A stretch of 64,000 nt of DNA from Formicarius rufipectus (Eukaryota > Chordata > Aves > Passeriformes > Formicariidae): assembly GCA_013399695.1 (NCBI GenBank), contig VXAU01004384.1:1013818-1077817 (forward strand). The letters are read 5' to 3'. The notes under the pieces were generated by a model. The model had not been told where the DNA came from and ran no database searches. It was given only the letters and a program-made list of their open reading frames with translations. Made by a program: the position numbers and the translations under genes. Of this stretch, positions 1-12,977 are shown in pieces. How positions within the stretch are numbered: position 1 is the stretch's first letter; each line of letters begins with the position of its first letter.

Positions 1-3000
1 GACAGAGAAAGTGTTTAAAACGATACAGCTTTCCAAGCCAAGTTTTTACAACTCAGAAACAAACACCAGTATTTGCCAGATTTCCACTGTCCAATGAAAT
101 GTTATTTAATTACAGCGTGCCATTAATGCCCTCCTGAAAACAGGGACTGGACTTCAGCTGGCACAAACTCCAGGGTGCTCCAGGTCCTCAGGACAATGAG
201 CAGCAGCTGCACAGCTACAGTCCAGCAGACACTTCCCAGCAGTATCTTGGTATTTATCAAGCCACCCAAACTTGCCTGGCCCTTTACAAATGGAAGGAGA
301 CAAGAACACAGTGTTCTCAGATGACCCTTCATTTTGCACACAAGACAATTAAACTCTTTAAAGGTTGAGATTTACAGGCAAATACAAATTTATAGGGATC
401 CTCTCGAGATGTGGCCAAGGAAGCTTTGGGTTCATATTTTTTAAAATACACCAACACAGATGTAAGGTCAATCAAGACCTTTACTAGCATGAGAGGTGCA
501 AGTCTGAGTTTGTCTACACTGGAAACTTGAACTGGTTTCAACTACACCCAAATATAATCCTAGAACAGGATACAATTTCACCAATATTAAAACAATACTT
601 GTGGAGAATAAGGCTATTGACACACAACTATGAAGGCATCTACATGGTCTCACTTTTATAAATGTTTTCATTCAACTACTCTATGGACCCAAAAGAACAA
701 CTCTTGGTTCAAATGATTTAGGCATTAGGATCACTAGCCTTCCTCTGGACCAGCAGGCACACTTGGTAGAAAACCAGGATCACACATTACTGTGGGCAGA
801 AGCCAACAACATTCCAGATAACAGCCAGCTCACCAATGAAGCCTAACAGCTCCATTCTCAGGAGCATTTTAGTCCAAAGAACTCTACTGACTACAGCTGA
901 ATTTGCTATCAGAACAGTTTTTTCCAGCCATACCTAAGCCTGTAAAACCATGTTGGCAGAAGTATTGTCATGGAGAGCAGTGGGCTGCTGCTCCGGAGAC
1001 ACAGCTCCCATTCCCTTCAGGCATGCCACCTCCTCAGGTCAAACCTCAGCATCTCCTGCTAACAAGTGGGTAACAAAACTCTTCAAAGCTACTGATTAAG
1101 AGGCAGGTATTAAGACAAAAGAAAGGCAGAGAGGTGGCCACCAGCACAAAATGTTTGCTGGCAGGATGGAACCACGACACCTCTGTGAAAGCACCTGCCA
1201 TTACCCCAAGCAACACCACCACGCCACCGAGTCACTCGGCCCTGAGCAAGAACTGCTGAGCCCCAACCGCAACGAGGGGACACAGGGCAAAGGCACCACG
1301 GCTGGGACTGGGGCATGTGCCAGTGCCACCACACTCACCATGGCCAAGGAAGTGTGTCTCCTAACCACTGCCCACAGGGAATGGGCCAAGCACGGACTCA
1401 GCAGTCACAGACACACCTTTCCCCTTCTAAAAGGGCAAAACAAGGGTGCATATATATGTGAGGAGTCCGAGAGGTTCAAAAAACTGTGGGATGAGACAAA
1501 AGCAGCCCTGTGCCAGAACATCTGCAGAATCTCACGTCAAACTGTTTTCTCATATTCCCGAGATCAAGGCTTTGGAGCGTTTTGTACAAAGGCTTCAACC
1601 CACAGATAGGAACTGATAGTTAATTCAGCAGTTGGGAACAGCATAGCTTGAAAGGAAGTGGGAGATATCCTCCTACATTGCTTACTGGGAATACGGAAGT
1701 CTTACAACACAAGAAAAGGGCTGTAATCTATCTGTCTGATCCCTTGGTTATCTCCAAGCTTTTCATGATTTTTGTAAGAGGAATCAAGTCACATATAGAA
1801 TTACTCAGTACTCTTTATCTGCATTTTTTTATTAACAGAGCCCGTAGGATTTTGTATATGGAAATAAGGCAACTTATTACTCACTAATCTTCCAAGAACA
1901 GTTTGAAGTTTGAAGAAAATTCAGGTTATGTGAAGTTGCAATACTGTAACCTTACAGCTGAGACCAAAATACAGCACTTCCCAAAGAACCCATGCTCTGC
2001 AAGGTCAGCAGCAGGATAGCCAAAACAGCTGTAATGCTTCCCAAATTTTCCACTGCTGCCTGCTACTGATCATCCATAGCTGTCCTAGTACAGACGACGG
2101 GGAGAAGGGCTCCAAAGTCACAGAGGGAAACTACAAGGGTGAACATTCCGGGCTTGCAGCTTTCCTAGGCTATTTACTTTTAGGCTAAAAGTTAGTGTAC
2201 AGAAAGAACATACAAAGATTTCAGACTCCTAGTCTTTAAGGTCTTAAACCAGATGCCTTTAATTCTAGAGCTGAAACCAGTACTGCCCAGCTGCCAAGAT
2301 AACAAGCCTTTCAGCTCAAACCTTGACTGCTGACTGGCCTGGAAGATCAAGAGCCCTTGTGTCCCAAGTCGGGGGAAGCAAGAAGATGGGCAAAGGCGCG
2401 ATGGAAAAAATCAGAAATATGAGATTTCAGCCAAAGCAGCCTGCCACCAGAACCCCAAGTTCTCAACCACTACCAGTTCACAAACCACAGGAGATGAATT
2501 GGGTCTGACCATGAGCAAGAGTCACAGCTGATAAACTACTGGGGACAAGGGCAAAGGCAACAGTTATCCAACAAACTGTATTGAATAGCCTTGGAGTATT
2601 TATGCCTGTTACAGTGATGCTTTCTGTACAGAACAAAAAAATTTCAAAGAAGCCTGAGGGAAGAAGATTTTTAAAATTACAGTTGGACTCCCACGTTCTG
2701 GACAGTTCCTCAGCATAGCAGAAGGTTACAAGGGAAGTCATGGAGAACCTTGCTCCAGCACTGCCACTAGGGAATTTTACATTTGTAGATAATCTAATTC
2801 CTTGAAGTTAAGAAATATATTACAAAGATGCAAGCAAAAAGGAGGAGTAAAGTTTTTTAAATACATTTACCAAATCTCATCAAAATGAATGCTTTCGAAA
2901 TTTCTCTTGAGGAAAGTGTATTGAAAACCAAAAATCTGAAAGTGATTGATGCTGTGGTGCAGAACCCAGGGAAGCTACAAGCAGTGCACTGGCTCACAGG

Positions 3001-3985
3001 GTGCAGCAGCTCCAGGTGCCCAAACTGCCTTCACTGGCAGTGATTTCTAGGAACACCCACTTTTACAGAAGAGTTTTTAATGGATTTAATATTTACCTTT
3101 TCTCTGGTTTCTTGATAATGCTGCTAAACAGTACTTGGCATACCAGTTTTTTCATCCTCTAAAGAGGAAAATAAAGTTTCTACTACCAAGAAGCTAAATT
3201 TGGAGGACTTTCTTTTCCTCATGAGGAAGAACATTTGTCCTGTCTCACTCCTGATGTGCACTAGATGTGCTTACTTAATATGGCTGCATTAAACTAGAAA
3301 AACATCTCTAACACAGCTTGCAGCTTATACCAGCAAAACAGCACTTGACCAGAAAAGCTTGTTTAAGTGTTGCTCCCCTTCCATCCTCCCTCACCCCCCA
3401 TAAAATACGCTGTATCATTAATCACTGTTGTTTTGCTGCCAATATAACTACACTGGGGCTTTGTGACTGACGTAACTCTTGGCAGTCTAACCTCACCATG
3501 CTAATCACCAACATAAGTATCTGGGAAAAAACCCTGTAAATTAGACCTTTCCTTGGCAAGCATATTAAGGAAGTCTTCATCTGGGAGTGCTACAGCACTC
3601 CTTTCTGACTGGCCACCCTGGGCCAGCAAGGTCACAGGTCCACAAGCAGATGAGCAGCCCCAAGATCTCACTCCCACCCAAACAGAAAAGGTTTTTCTTT
3701 ATTCCCATATGCCAGCCTTGGTACTTCAACACAACCTCCCGTCTACTTGTCAGTCAACTCACCTTCCTAACGTGGCAAAACCAACATCAACCAAAAAAAG
3801 AGGCGTTCTGCAGGATCAGCTCAGAGCAGGACGGGCACTGAAGTCACCCAAGGAAATCATGGCTGGGCTTGAGAGAAATACAACTGTTAAGAGTCCTCTC
3901 TATCTCATGGAGCTGCCACCCCGAAATTTTACACGATAGCCAGGTCAAAGATTAGCTGACACTCAGACACAAGTACTTCAGCCGA
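1..3985. other. Unique non-coding sequence, no gene seen
   Basis: I see no coding exon, RNA gene or recognisable transposon here. Composition is AT-leaning, with a GC-richer patch at about 1110-1400. A 152-codon plus-strand frame runs through that patch (1151-1609), but its translation resembles no family I know and stop codons are naturally rarer in such a patch. The stretch fits intron or intergenic DNA. Confidence 0.6.
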
Positions 3986-3989
3986 TTTG

Positions 3990-4120
3990 CAAAACCTGGG
4001 CGAGCTCCCGGAGCGAGGAGCTCCGCCCCGGCTGGTTCTGAGTAACCAAACACTCCAGCGAGCACTTCACGCCCCTCTGCTGCCACCGCCTTCTGCTCAG
4101 TAACCGCACAGCAAACTTCG
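3990..4120. promoter_or_regulatory. Small CpG-rich patch
   Basis: About 130 bases with many CpG and GC-rich words, sharply different from the AT-rich flanks. It contains a short inverted repeat, GAGCTCC and GGAGCTC separated by eight bases near 4001-4022. CpG is normally depleted in bird DNA outside unmethylated regions, so this may be a minor or alternative promoter or an enhancer. It is far shorter than a standard CpG island, and no splice structure or reading frame supports an exon. Confidence 0.3.
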
Positions 4121-4563
4121 GAAAAAAAGAACAGTGATTTCATACCCACCTATCCAAAAATACCACACACTGCAGAGTTTTAAGCTGAGAGCATTTATAA
4201 AGTATTTTCCAGATGAAATATAATACAACACATTATAGAAACTGTAATTACATTATCTTAAGCTTTTAAGCTAATAAAGACAAAGACTTTTCCTTTGGCG
4301 ACTACATCCAAGTGAAAGCACTTAACACTGACACCAGCTAGCACGGGTAATAAAGGGCCTGTTATTAAATATGCCAGACTGTAAAGCCAGCAGTGGACAA
4401 AAGTGCAAAACAGGAAACTGTAAGAGTCGAAATGGCAACCTATATGTAAGCCATGTTTCCTGAGACACCCAGCAAGGTCAAAATTCACCTTTTCCAAATT
4501 AGTAAAGTTCGTCACTGCATTCACCAGGTAGTTAGCAGGATAAAGACATAACCAATGTCCCTT

Positions 4564-4564
<1 letters not shown>

Positions 4565-4618
<54 letters not shown>
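4565..4618. repeat. (TATC)n microsatellite
   Basis: An uninterrupted tetranucleotide array of TATC, about 13.5 units over 54 bases, directly visible. Perfect tetranucleotide arrays of this length are usually polymorphic in copy number. Confidence 0.98.
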
Positions 4619-4983
4619 CATAATCTCCTCAGTGACAAAAAGGCAGAAGTGTCTGACGAGGAAAGACTGTGACGGAAGACAAAATTCTGGTCTTGAACAC
4701 TGGAGATTAATGATAAGACCTCAGTAAAGCCACTCAAGTTAGGCCTCTGTCTTCCTCCTCCCTCCCTGTGCAGGGAAGCACATGCTTTAGATGGGTTTGA
4801 GATTCCTGAAAGACCACACATTTGAAGTGAAACCAGTGTAATCGTATTACACACCTACCCAGGCCTGAGGCCATCATGCTCATGTTGCCAGGTCTATGAG
4901 GTTTAGATAAATTTCAAATTCACTTTCTTCACTGCTGTGATGAAACAATAGCGCAGTTGTCACACAACTGGAAAAATAGGAGT

Positions 4984-5086
4984 CACCTGGATATGGGCCT
5001 GGGCACCCTATGTGGCCATGCCTGAGCAAGGAGCTGGACCAGACGACCTCCAGAGGTTCCTTCCAATCTCTACCACACCATGATAC
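4984..5086 (+). mobile_element. CR1 LINE fragment, extreme 3' end
   Basis: The stretch reads like the last hundred bases of a plus-strand CR1: a block of the form TGCCTGAGCAAGGAGCTGGA, then CAGACGACCTCCAGAGGTTC, then CTTCCAATCTCTACCACACC and TGAT. Avian CR1 copies end with this kind of 'lose the 5' part, keep the tail' structure. The element is heavily 5' truncated and has no coding capacity. The match is from memory of the CR1 3' consensus and not from an alignment. Confidence 0.75.
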
Positions 5087-8000
5087 CAATCGCTGGGAAA
5101 CAAGAACTTGGTCCACATCAGAAAAGAAACTGGTTCAAGGAAACTGGATAGAACCCTGCTTGCTTCAGCACAACTATAAAATCACATCCAGTGCCACTGG
5201 ATAGAGGCAGGGACTGAGTCTATTTGCTCTGTATAGGCAGAGGCATAAGAAAACTGCTTTTGCCTGGATTTTGACCAGTTCAAGGACTCCAGAAGTCTTC
5301 TGAGCTGTATCACTCTTCCTTCCTTCATGCCTGAACCCTTGAAGTTTGGCTTCGTGTGTGGCTCCACTCCACTAAAATGCAAGTCCTCATCACTGTCACT
5401 TTGCTTCACATACAGCCCTGGTAAGAGGCCACTTTTCCACCCTGTTTTTCACTGCATATGAGCTACTGAAAGATTCTGATCTATAGAGGTTCCCACACCG
5501 TGCTGATCACTGTAGGACCAGATACCTTAAGCAATCATGACTAACTCCTGCCCCATTCACACGGTTTGTCTCCCAGCCCACTTGCAAAAGCCAGATGGAT
5601 TTTATTATTATACATGGAGTAAGTCAACAGGAAAAAAAATTCATCAAACAACTCATAATTGTACTAACCTGAATAAAGCCCTTCCTAGGTTAAAATAAAA
5701 ACAAACCTGCCTTCCTCAGAGTGTATTTCAGCCAAGGAACCGTAACAGTGGTAAAAATACGTCAAATTTCACAACAGAGCATTTAGACATCAAGAAAAAG
5801 ACCCTTCCTCAAAAGGGACTGTGTTTTATTGATAAGCCATTAGTAACTTTTTGGGACCTGTGAGCAGAATCTACACTCCTAAGCAGGTGCTAGTGGCTTA
5901 ACTTGAAAGTAACTTTCCTGTTTCATGCAAGATGGCTCAGAAACCCTTAAAAAAAAAGACAACTGGCCAGCAGTGAGCATGGGTGTTCTGCCAACTTTTC
6001 TGTCCTACCAAAACACTGGCAGAGTTTGTTTTGCAACATCTTGGGAGGGCTAGAAAAAAAAAGGACAAGGAGTTAAAAAACAAGAAAGAACAAAAAAAAC
6101 CCCAACCCATACATTTTTTTGCTATTCTTCAGCTTTGTAAATTACAGGGACACCACAGAGAAATAAACCATTGACCAGAAGAGGAGAGGTCAGTTCCACA
6201 CCACTCTCCACCCTTTCTCTTACACACACCACCACGTTTATACTGAGAACATTTTTAAGAGCCCTCTCCCTTCCCCCATCAGAAAACACAGCAAGTTATG
6301 AGCCATGTACTTTGTCCCTCCACCTGTCACTTGAATGAAAGTCCCTTCCAGTAAGGTACATGTAAGACAACAAGGACATTTGATTAATTTCTCCCACATC
6401 AATATTGAAATGAAACCCAACAGATACAAAGGTGAAATCTATTGACAGAATAAAGTCAAACATGCAGCTCATTAACAGCATCTGACCAAACAGCAGATGC
6501 TTCCTCCTCCTATCACCCTAAGGAACACATTTCAGCGGAAGCCATGATTTGTTGCAACAGGATTCTCTGGTTATATATTTGATCTTTAACCAACACTGAT
6601 TTTATGCTTTTAAACATTTAAACAGCATTTAAGTATTTACACATAAATAGTTATTGCATACACAGACCTTGATATATTCACAGGCTCTTCTTAACTACAT
6701 ATAGGTGTAGTCTACCTTCATCTGACCCAAATAATTTAACTTTCAACAGTGACTATTATTTTATGTATTCATATTTGCACATGCACATATAGGATACTTA
6801 TCTACTCTGAATGATCATAAATACATACCAGTGTAAGAATAAAGTAACTTTGTCTCATTCTCTGATTTCAGCAGATGGAATGTTGCTATTATTTTCAATG
6901 CATTAAAATGCTTGAAATCAGGAGTCTGAATTTATTTACAAGAAAAATATCCTCAATAAATCAATCTTTCATGTAAATACAGAAGAATGAGATACCAATT
7001 TGCAAGTACTGAACAAAGTGTAGAAGGCAAGTATCATCAGCTATGGTCACTGCATGCCCCAAGCAACCTGAACAATGTTCTCTGAACTCATGAAGAACTT
7101 TTCAGCTTGCTACAGAAGTGTCCAGTATTAACTCAGTGCATACATGGCTTTTTGGTTTCATCTACTTAGATGTGCCTTTAAACATGTACATCATTCTTGC
7201 AGCATCTGTACAAGAAACTGCAATGCTGTAAATCCTGAAATCTGAGTGCCATTCCTGGACAGAACCTGTACTGAGAGGACATATTTTCAGCTTCCCTCAA
7301 ACAATAGTTCCAAGTACTGAAAGAAGGTCCATCAGTCAAATCTGGAGGGCGGATGCAATTATGACACCCATGCTGGGGACAGACACAAGGAGACAGTGAA
7401 AACTCCCACAATTCTGTCTATAATCATGTCAGCATTGAAAAAAAAATTTAATGGATATCTTATTTCCACATTCCCCAATATCGGATTTATAGTCCATAGA
7501 TCACTTTGATGTGGATTGGCATTTTAATGACAAAAAGTTGCAAGTTATATACTTCTGAATACCATTAAGTGCTATAATTCAGACTGTCTATACTGACTTA
7601 CTCAGACAGTCTCATCTGCTGCCATGTTGGGAAGAGTGTTCCCTTTTTAAGTAGAGAAATATGAAATAATGCTTCAGAAATCGCTGGTGAACCACATTAA
7701 TGATTTGCTTACATGCCAAGTCAACATAATAGTTGGTTTTGGATGATACTGCTTTGAACAGTGCCTAAATATAATGACTTATATAAAGGCATGTTTAAAA
7801 ATAATTTGTTTTCCTCCTTGTACTCTAGACTTCGTCTGTGCATGCTAGGGAAAGCATGGGGGAAGAACTAGATGGGAAGGGCTGGTGACATGTGTTCTAA
7901 TATCATCCCCCCAAGTGGATAACCCACTAGAAATAAAAGTGACATACAGTCAGTGCAGAATGATTACAGAGCTATGACAGAATGACTGAACTGTGCTAGT

Positions 8001-8329
8001 GTCCAGAATGACTCCACTGGTCAGGTTCCCTGCATTGGCAAGCCTGGGGTGGGAAGTCTAGGGGGAGAAAAAAGCTTCAACTCTTGATCTAAACTCAGCT
8101 TCTACAGCGTCCCAGACAGCAGTCACCAGGAGAGCACAACCGAGCACAGCAACCCCTGCTTGCAGAAACCCCGCTGTGATCCAGTGACAGCTCAGCCTAG
8201 CTGCTGTGCCACACACAGCACAGCTGGCACAGCTGGCACTGTGGTCACACAACCCTTCCACCAGAGCACTCCCAGCACCACAGCACCCCATACACGTCCT
8301 CCCTCCTTCCCCAAAACAAAAGAATAATG
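5087..8329. other. Unique non-coding sequence
   Basis: No exon, RNA gene or clear transposon is visible. The part from about 6560 to 7000 is markedly AT-rich. A 103-codon minus-strand frame at 8058-8369 has a cysteine/alanine-rich, non-homologous look and is treated as chance. Confidence 0.55.
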
Positions 8330-9010
8330 AAAACAGACCCAGCCCCACAAAGTTCAGCTTTATGTGCATGGAATACTTGACCTCACATGGGCTAATTATG
8401 AGTAGTGTGTTCGACCTTTGTTCCTATTTAACTAGGAGGAACTTCCAATGCCAAAGCAAGCTGGCATCATACGAATACAGGAAGAAATGCCACACAATCT
8501 GGCTCCATTCTGGAAAACTTTTAATTCCTTGAAATGAGCCTATTTTAAGAAACGTTTGCCTTCTCTACCCCCTTAAAAAACAAAGGAGTCCCCCATTCAA
8601 ATACACAGCGAACCAAAAAGCTTCTGTAATGCAAATTAACATTTGTCTGAGGAGGAGGATAGGGATCTTTGTGGCAGCCATGAGCCGGCCAAGAGCCCAC
8701 CCTCTGCTAAGCCCTTCACAAAAGGCCCAATCTAACATTTTCCCTCCTTATTTTGAAAAATAATGACATTCTAATGGAAATAGTTACCAGCCTGCAGGGA
8801 TATATCTCTATAAATCAGAAATATCAATTTAAAACAACTTCTTTCCCATCCCAAGCAAAGCCCTCTGTTCCAATGCAGAAACTCTCTATGATGTTCCACA
8901 GCTCGGGAACGACAAGATGCCTGTGTAGGTGAGCCTTTTGGTCACCATAATTTCAAGCCTCACTTGTCAACTTGGGGTTTACGCTTTACACTCGAATTTT
9001 CCACTCAGTA
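8330..9010. promoter_or_regulatory. Candidate conserved non-coding element
   Basis: A transposon-free block with mixed composition, no simple repeats and scattered retained CpGs. It contains a perfect POU octamer, ATGCAAAT, at 8629-8636, plus several AT-core homeodomain-type words. This texture is typical of ancient regulatory DNA, but conservation itself cannot be seen in one genome. It lies 3.5-4 kb from the CpG island, so it could act on that promoter. The call is inference. Confidence 0.25.
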
Positions 9011-9230
9011 AACTTCAAAGATAAACTTCCAGGAACTGCAGATCATCCTTTAATTATTAAGACTGGTATGCATTCACTTTTTGGCTATATACAGAAGAAA
9101 GGCCAGTGGAAGAATATTAGTCTGCTGTTGCTACAGGGAAATCAGTGAAGTTTGTAAGGGTAAAACAGTTTCTTCCCACACCAAAAGCACAGCTGGGTGA
9201 GTTTGTCATGAAAACCTAAACCAGAAATTT

Positions 9231-9246
9231 AAAAAAAAAAAAAAAA
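9231..9246. repeat. Poly(A) tract
   Basis: Sixteen consecutive A residues followed by an A/C-rich degenerate stretch. There is no retroposed body upstream that would make it a processed-pseudogene tail. Confidence 0.9.
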
Positions 9247-12149
9247 GGAAACAAAAACAACAAAAACCCCACACATCAGCACAATCACTTCATTAACCAT
9301 AAAGCAATTTGTCCAATCTGACTTTCATTTTCACCTATTTTATGGCTCTCTCTTCAAGAAGGTAGTTTCTTCATCTGCATTGACACAGCAGGAGGCAGCT
9401 CCATATCCACATTTTGTAAGACACTGCGCTCAAAAGAGAGCTTTAATTCTCTTATCTGCCACTCAGAAAGCACCTCAGCTAAAGCACAAGCTGTTGAGAT
9501 GCAACTGAACCTAGAGACTAATGGATCTCTTACCACCAGTGACCAATTCTTTTCTCTGCTTCTCTTGGATGCCTCAAATTTACTGTTTTTTACTTATGTT
9601 TGTGACTAAATATAAGGTATGTTTCTTTCTTGGTTGGGAGAAGATCAGGAGATGCGAGTGCAGAGTTCATACCAATTCAGACGCCACTAACAAATGCAAA
9701 ACTCCAAAATCCCCAAGTGGCACAGTGAGTAGCAGAAAGGAGAAAAAAAAAGGAGTTTTTGCAGGATTTTTCCAACAACGCTGTCACAGTGATTCGACCA
9801 GCACAAATAGCAAGGCCTAAGATGCTTAGCATTTAACAGACATTTTACTCCCTGTGCCATGCAACTTTCTAACGCAGTAAGAGAGAAAAACAAATCTGAA
9901 GCCACAGTTGTCTTCACTAAGAAAAGCAGAGTGGCCTGTGCCAAGCTATATTCAAAATTACAGTGCCTGTTCTAAATTAAGTTTGGTCATATAGTTCAAG
10001 ATACGACTAAAATGCTCTGCCTTATCCAAGAACCCGGATCCACAGGAACATTTCAACAGTCCGTTACAAACTTCAGCAGGACAAAAATCCTAGGAGGGGA
10101 AAAAAAGCCCAAACAATTGGCTTGTTTGCCTATTTGTCCCTTTGATAATTGATAGCACAGTCTGCAGGTAAAGTCTAACCAGTTCTGCCGCTTGAAAAAG
10201 GATATATAAAATTCAGAGATTCACTCACAACCACTTCCCCACTCACACATCTCAGAGCTGCACATGCCTTCATCTATTTCAGTTACTAATGGCTGCAAGG
10301 AAGAGGTTAAGAGTCAAACTAAATTGGTTCAGCATTTTCTCTTCACAGGGCCACAAGCCTTAATTTCAACTCCTCTTTGCATAACTTAAATGATAAACAC
10401 GGTGCTCTTTTTATTTGATTCTTAAATCACCCGTATCTGAAGCACAATGGGACATGTCACAGACACTTGCTTCGCTGCCCTCATAATATGGTTTAATTAT
10501 GATGACTGAACTAACAGGCTCACATCATAGACTTTTACAGGTTGACCCTGTGTCATCCTGATGTATCATTTTGCACCAGTTCAGTGCTGTAAATCAATTT
10601 AAGATCTCCAGCAGGTTGAAAAGGCTGGTAATGATGCTTTCTCTGCAATCTCTGGGGACTCCACATTATACACAACTTACATTATTTATAAAGCTGAGAT
10701 GATGCCTCCATTAGGCCTGTACGACTACTCAAATGAGCTTTTATTTCACACACACAACTTGGGCTTCACAGAGCTGAACACTGGCTATATGTAATATCCA
10801 GTGCATTCATGCTTCAATTAAAAAAAAAAAAAAAGCCACAACCCCTTCATTTTTTTAAATCTTTAGACCAAGCAAACAAACTCACAGTTTAAACTGAATA
10901 ATTTCCCAGCACTCAGAAACACAAGTAGCATTTTAATTAACCTTTGTGTTGCTTTTCTTCACATTTAACTCTTTATGTTCAAACTGCAGAGGAAAAGCAA
11001 ACACTAAACTCACCAGCTTTCAAATATTTGATTGATAGTTAATATTTATACCAAAACATAGAGATCTCCATCTGCTTATTCAGTCACTTTTCTCAAATGT
11101 ATTGGATCATCACATCTTCAAGGGTACACAAAAAGCAAGTTGAACAGGACAGAGTAGGAAAAAATGTATTTGATTACATACCCAATGGTAATGGGGTCAA
11201 AACAGACGCAAGGACAAATCTCTAGCCTTAGGGTAACCTGATCATGCCTTAAACTGATCCTTTCTGGTAGCTGTGGAAGGCTTCTGGATCACCCAAATCA
11301 AGGAAAATTTCTCTCAAGCCCATACTGAGAGTTTGAAGTAAATTGTGAGATTTCATCCCCGACACCACAGCCAAGTACTTCAAAAAGGTCCAGATACCTT
11401 TCATTTACACACTGATGCTCTTCCAGTCTCAGCAAAGAAACAAGCACTCCAAACTTGCACTAAAAGGCAATGAGAACCCCTAAAAAACTTCACAGCACTG
11501 CTCTCGGGATGAACAGGAAAATTAAATGAGTATTAATCAGCTGCAACTACCAAACTCATGTCCCATAATTCAGCAGAGTAATTACTGACAAGGAAAAGAA
11601 AAAATTAAGTCAATCTTAGGTTCTCTCACATGATTTGCTCCTATTGTTTGATAGGACAAGGTGCACACAGTCAGCCACAAGAAGCCTGGCAGAATTACAG
11701 GCACATGCCTGCAAAGAAAAGTGTTCTCTCTGGGCTGGGTTAGCTTCAGTTCTTTGCCTTATTCTTGAGTGCTCCTTCGAAACACATGTAACTAATGGAG
11801 GAGAAAAAAATTAAGTAAGTTTTCTCTTTTTGAATTCTCTGTGTGCACAAGAGGTTCAAACTATCTGCTGTGACAGCTCTTTCCCAAGCATAGTAGTTTC
11901 AAGAGGCTGTATCTTTAAACACTGACATCCATTAAACACTGACATATTTCAGGCAATGATGTTTTCCATTTGCTCCTATCTGAAATACACATTTACTTTT
12001 AGTCCTCCCCATCTGGATCTGACAATACTGTTTTTACCAGCCTCTGTTTATAACCCTTCCCTAAATAAAACTGCTACTCTTTTCGACACTGAGTGAGCAT
12101 CATTTTATCCTAAAAATACACCAAAATAAGAATTAATTTTCAGAATAAG
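9247..12149. other. Unique non-coding sequence
   Basis: No coding exon or recognisable transposon. It includes a 15-base A run at 10820-10834 and an imperfect tandem duplication in which TTAAACACTGACAT occurs at 11915-11928 and again at 11932-11945. The rest is AT-leaning and unremarkable. Confidence 0.55.
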
Positions 12150-12440
12150 CTCTAATTATTCAGATACTGTAAAAGCAAACTGTAAGGTCGTACCGCGTAT
12201 CTTCTTCAGATTATTCTACTAACAAAAGAGCAATCACAGCAACCCTGCTTCGGTCACGACTCCCTCTCACTTCGGTTTATATACAAAAAATAAGTACTCG
12301 GTATTTGGCCCAGATCCTTTTGAACGCATGACTGAATATTTCCACGCCAGTAAATTTTAATAAGCTTTAAAGATCTATATTCAGGATAAGATTATTTGGC
12401 TGCGCGAGTGTATGAAGGAACTATACCGAGGAGGGGGGAA
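12150..12440. promoter_or_regulatory. Promoter-proximal candidate regulatory block
   Basis: Immediately beside the CpG island lies about 290 bases of repeat-free sequence that keeps isolated CpGs in an AT-rich context, for example around 12189-12200, 12251-12256 and 12400-12430. It also has a TATA-like TTTATATACA near 12276. CpG retention in AT-rich DNA next to an island suggests constraint or hypomethylation. If the transcript runs on the minus strand, this would be 5' UTR or first intron; if plus, it would be distal promoter. Confidence 0.3.
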
Positions 12441-12465
12441 ATCCCAAGCACCCAAACCCTCTAAC

Positions 12466-12680
12466 AGGGAGGAAGAGGAGGGGGGAGGGAAAAAAGTGAA
12501 CTTTCCTTGACCTCTAAGCAAAGATTTGTCAATAAAGGGACGGGGATAAAACAAAATAAAAACATAATAAAAAGATAGTAGAAACACAGGGAGGAAAAAA
12601 AAAAAAAAAAAGGAGGGGAAGGGGCTGCGGGAAAAAAGGGAAGGCGGGGGAAGAAGAAAAAAGAAAGATAAACGAAAGGG
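12466..12680. repeat. Purine-rich tract with poly(A)
   Basis: The plus strand is strongly purine-rich, with runs of GGAGGAAGAGGAGGGGGGAG near 12469 and a 17-base A run at 12595-12611, then G/A-rich sequence up to the CpG island. Such mirror-like purine tracts can form triplex structures and commonly sit beside promoters. A short AT-rich insert with AAAACAAAATAAAAACATAA at about 12549 interrupts it. Confidence 0.85.
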
Positions 12681-12780
12681 AGGGTGCCGCGGCTGGGCCG
12701 AGGCGGGAGGCGAAGGGCTGTTCCCGCACACACAAAGGCGGCGCCGGCCCCGGCCCCGGCCGGGCGGGCGGGCGCACAAT

Positions 12781-12808
12781 GGGGCCGGGAGCGGGGCCGG
12801 GAGCAGGG
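12781..12808 (+). promoter_or_regulatory. G-quadruplex-type repeat
   Basis: Two exact tandem copies of GGGGCCGGGAGC (12781-12792 and 12793-12804) followed by AGGG give five runs of three or four G on the plus strand with loops of two to four bases. This satisfies the usual G-quadruplex pattern. A second weaker G-run series lies at 12907-12921. Promoter quadruplexes are a known feature of vertebrate CpG islands; folding is inferred. Confidence 0.75.
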
Positions 12809-12821
12809 CTGTGCCCGGCGG

Positions 12822-12822
12822 N
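12822..12822. other. Unresolved base (N)
   Basis: A single N in the GC-densest part of the CpG island, just after the G-quadruplex-type repeat. It marks a consensus or sequencing uncertainty. Confidence 1.
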
Positions 12823-12977
12823 CGACAACGAGGAGGATGCGCGGAGAGAGGCGCGGGGGGCACGCGAAGTTGTTACCGGTGACGGGCGGGCAGCTGCGTC
12901 CGCGCCGGGAACGGGACCGGGATGGATGTGGCCCGGCTGGCGTCAGGCGGCCGGAGCCGCCCCGCGCCGCTCACCGG

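Noticed and set aside
1151..1609. 152-codon plus-strand frame
   Set aside because: No recognisable domain, no supporting splice or promoter context, and the frame lies in a GC-richer patch where longer frames are expected.
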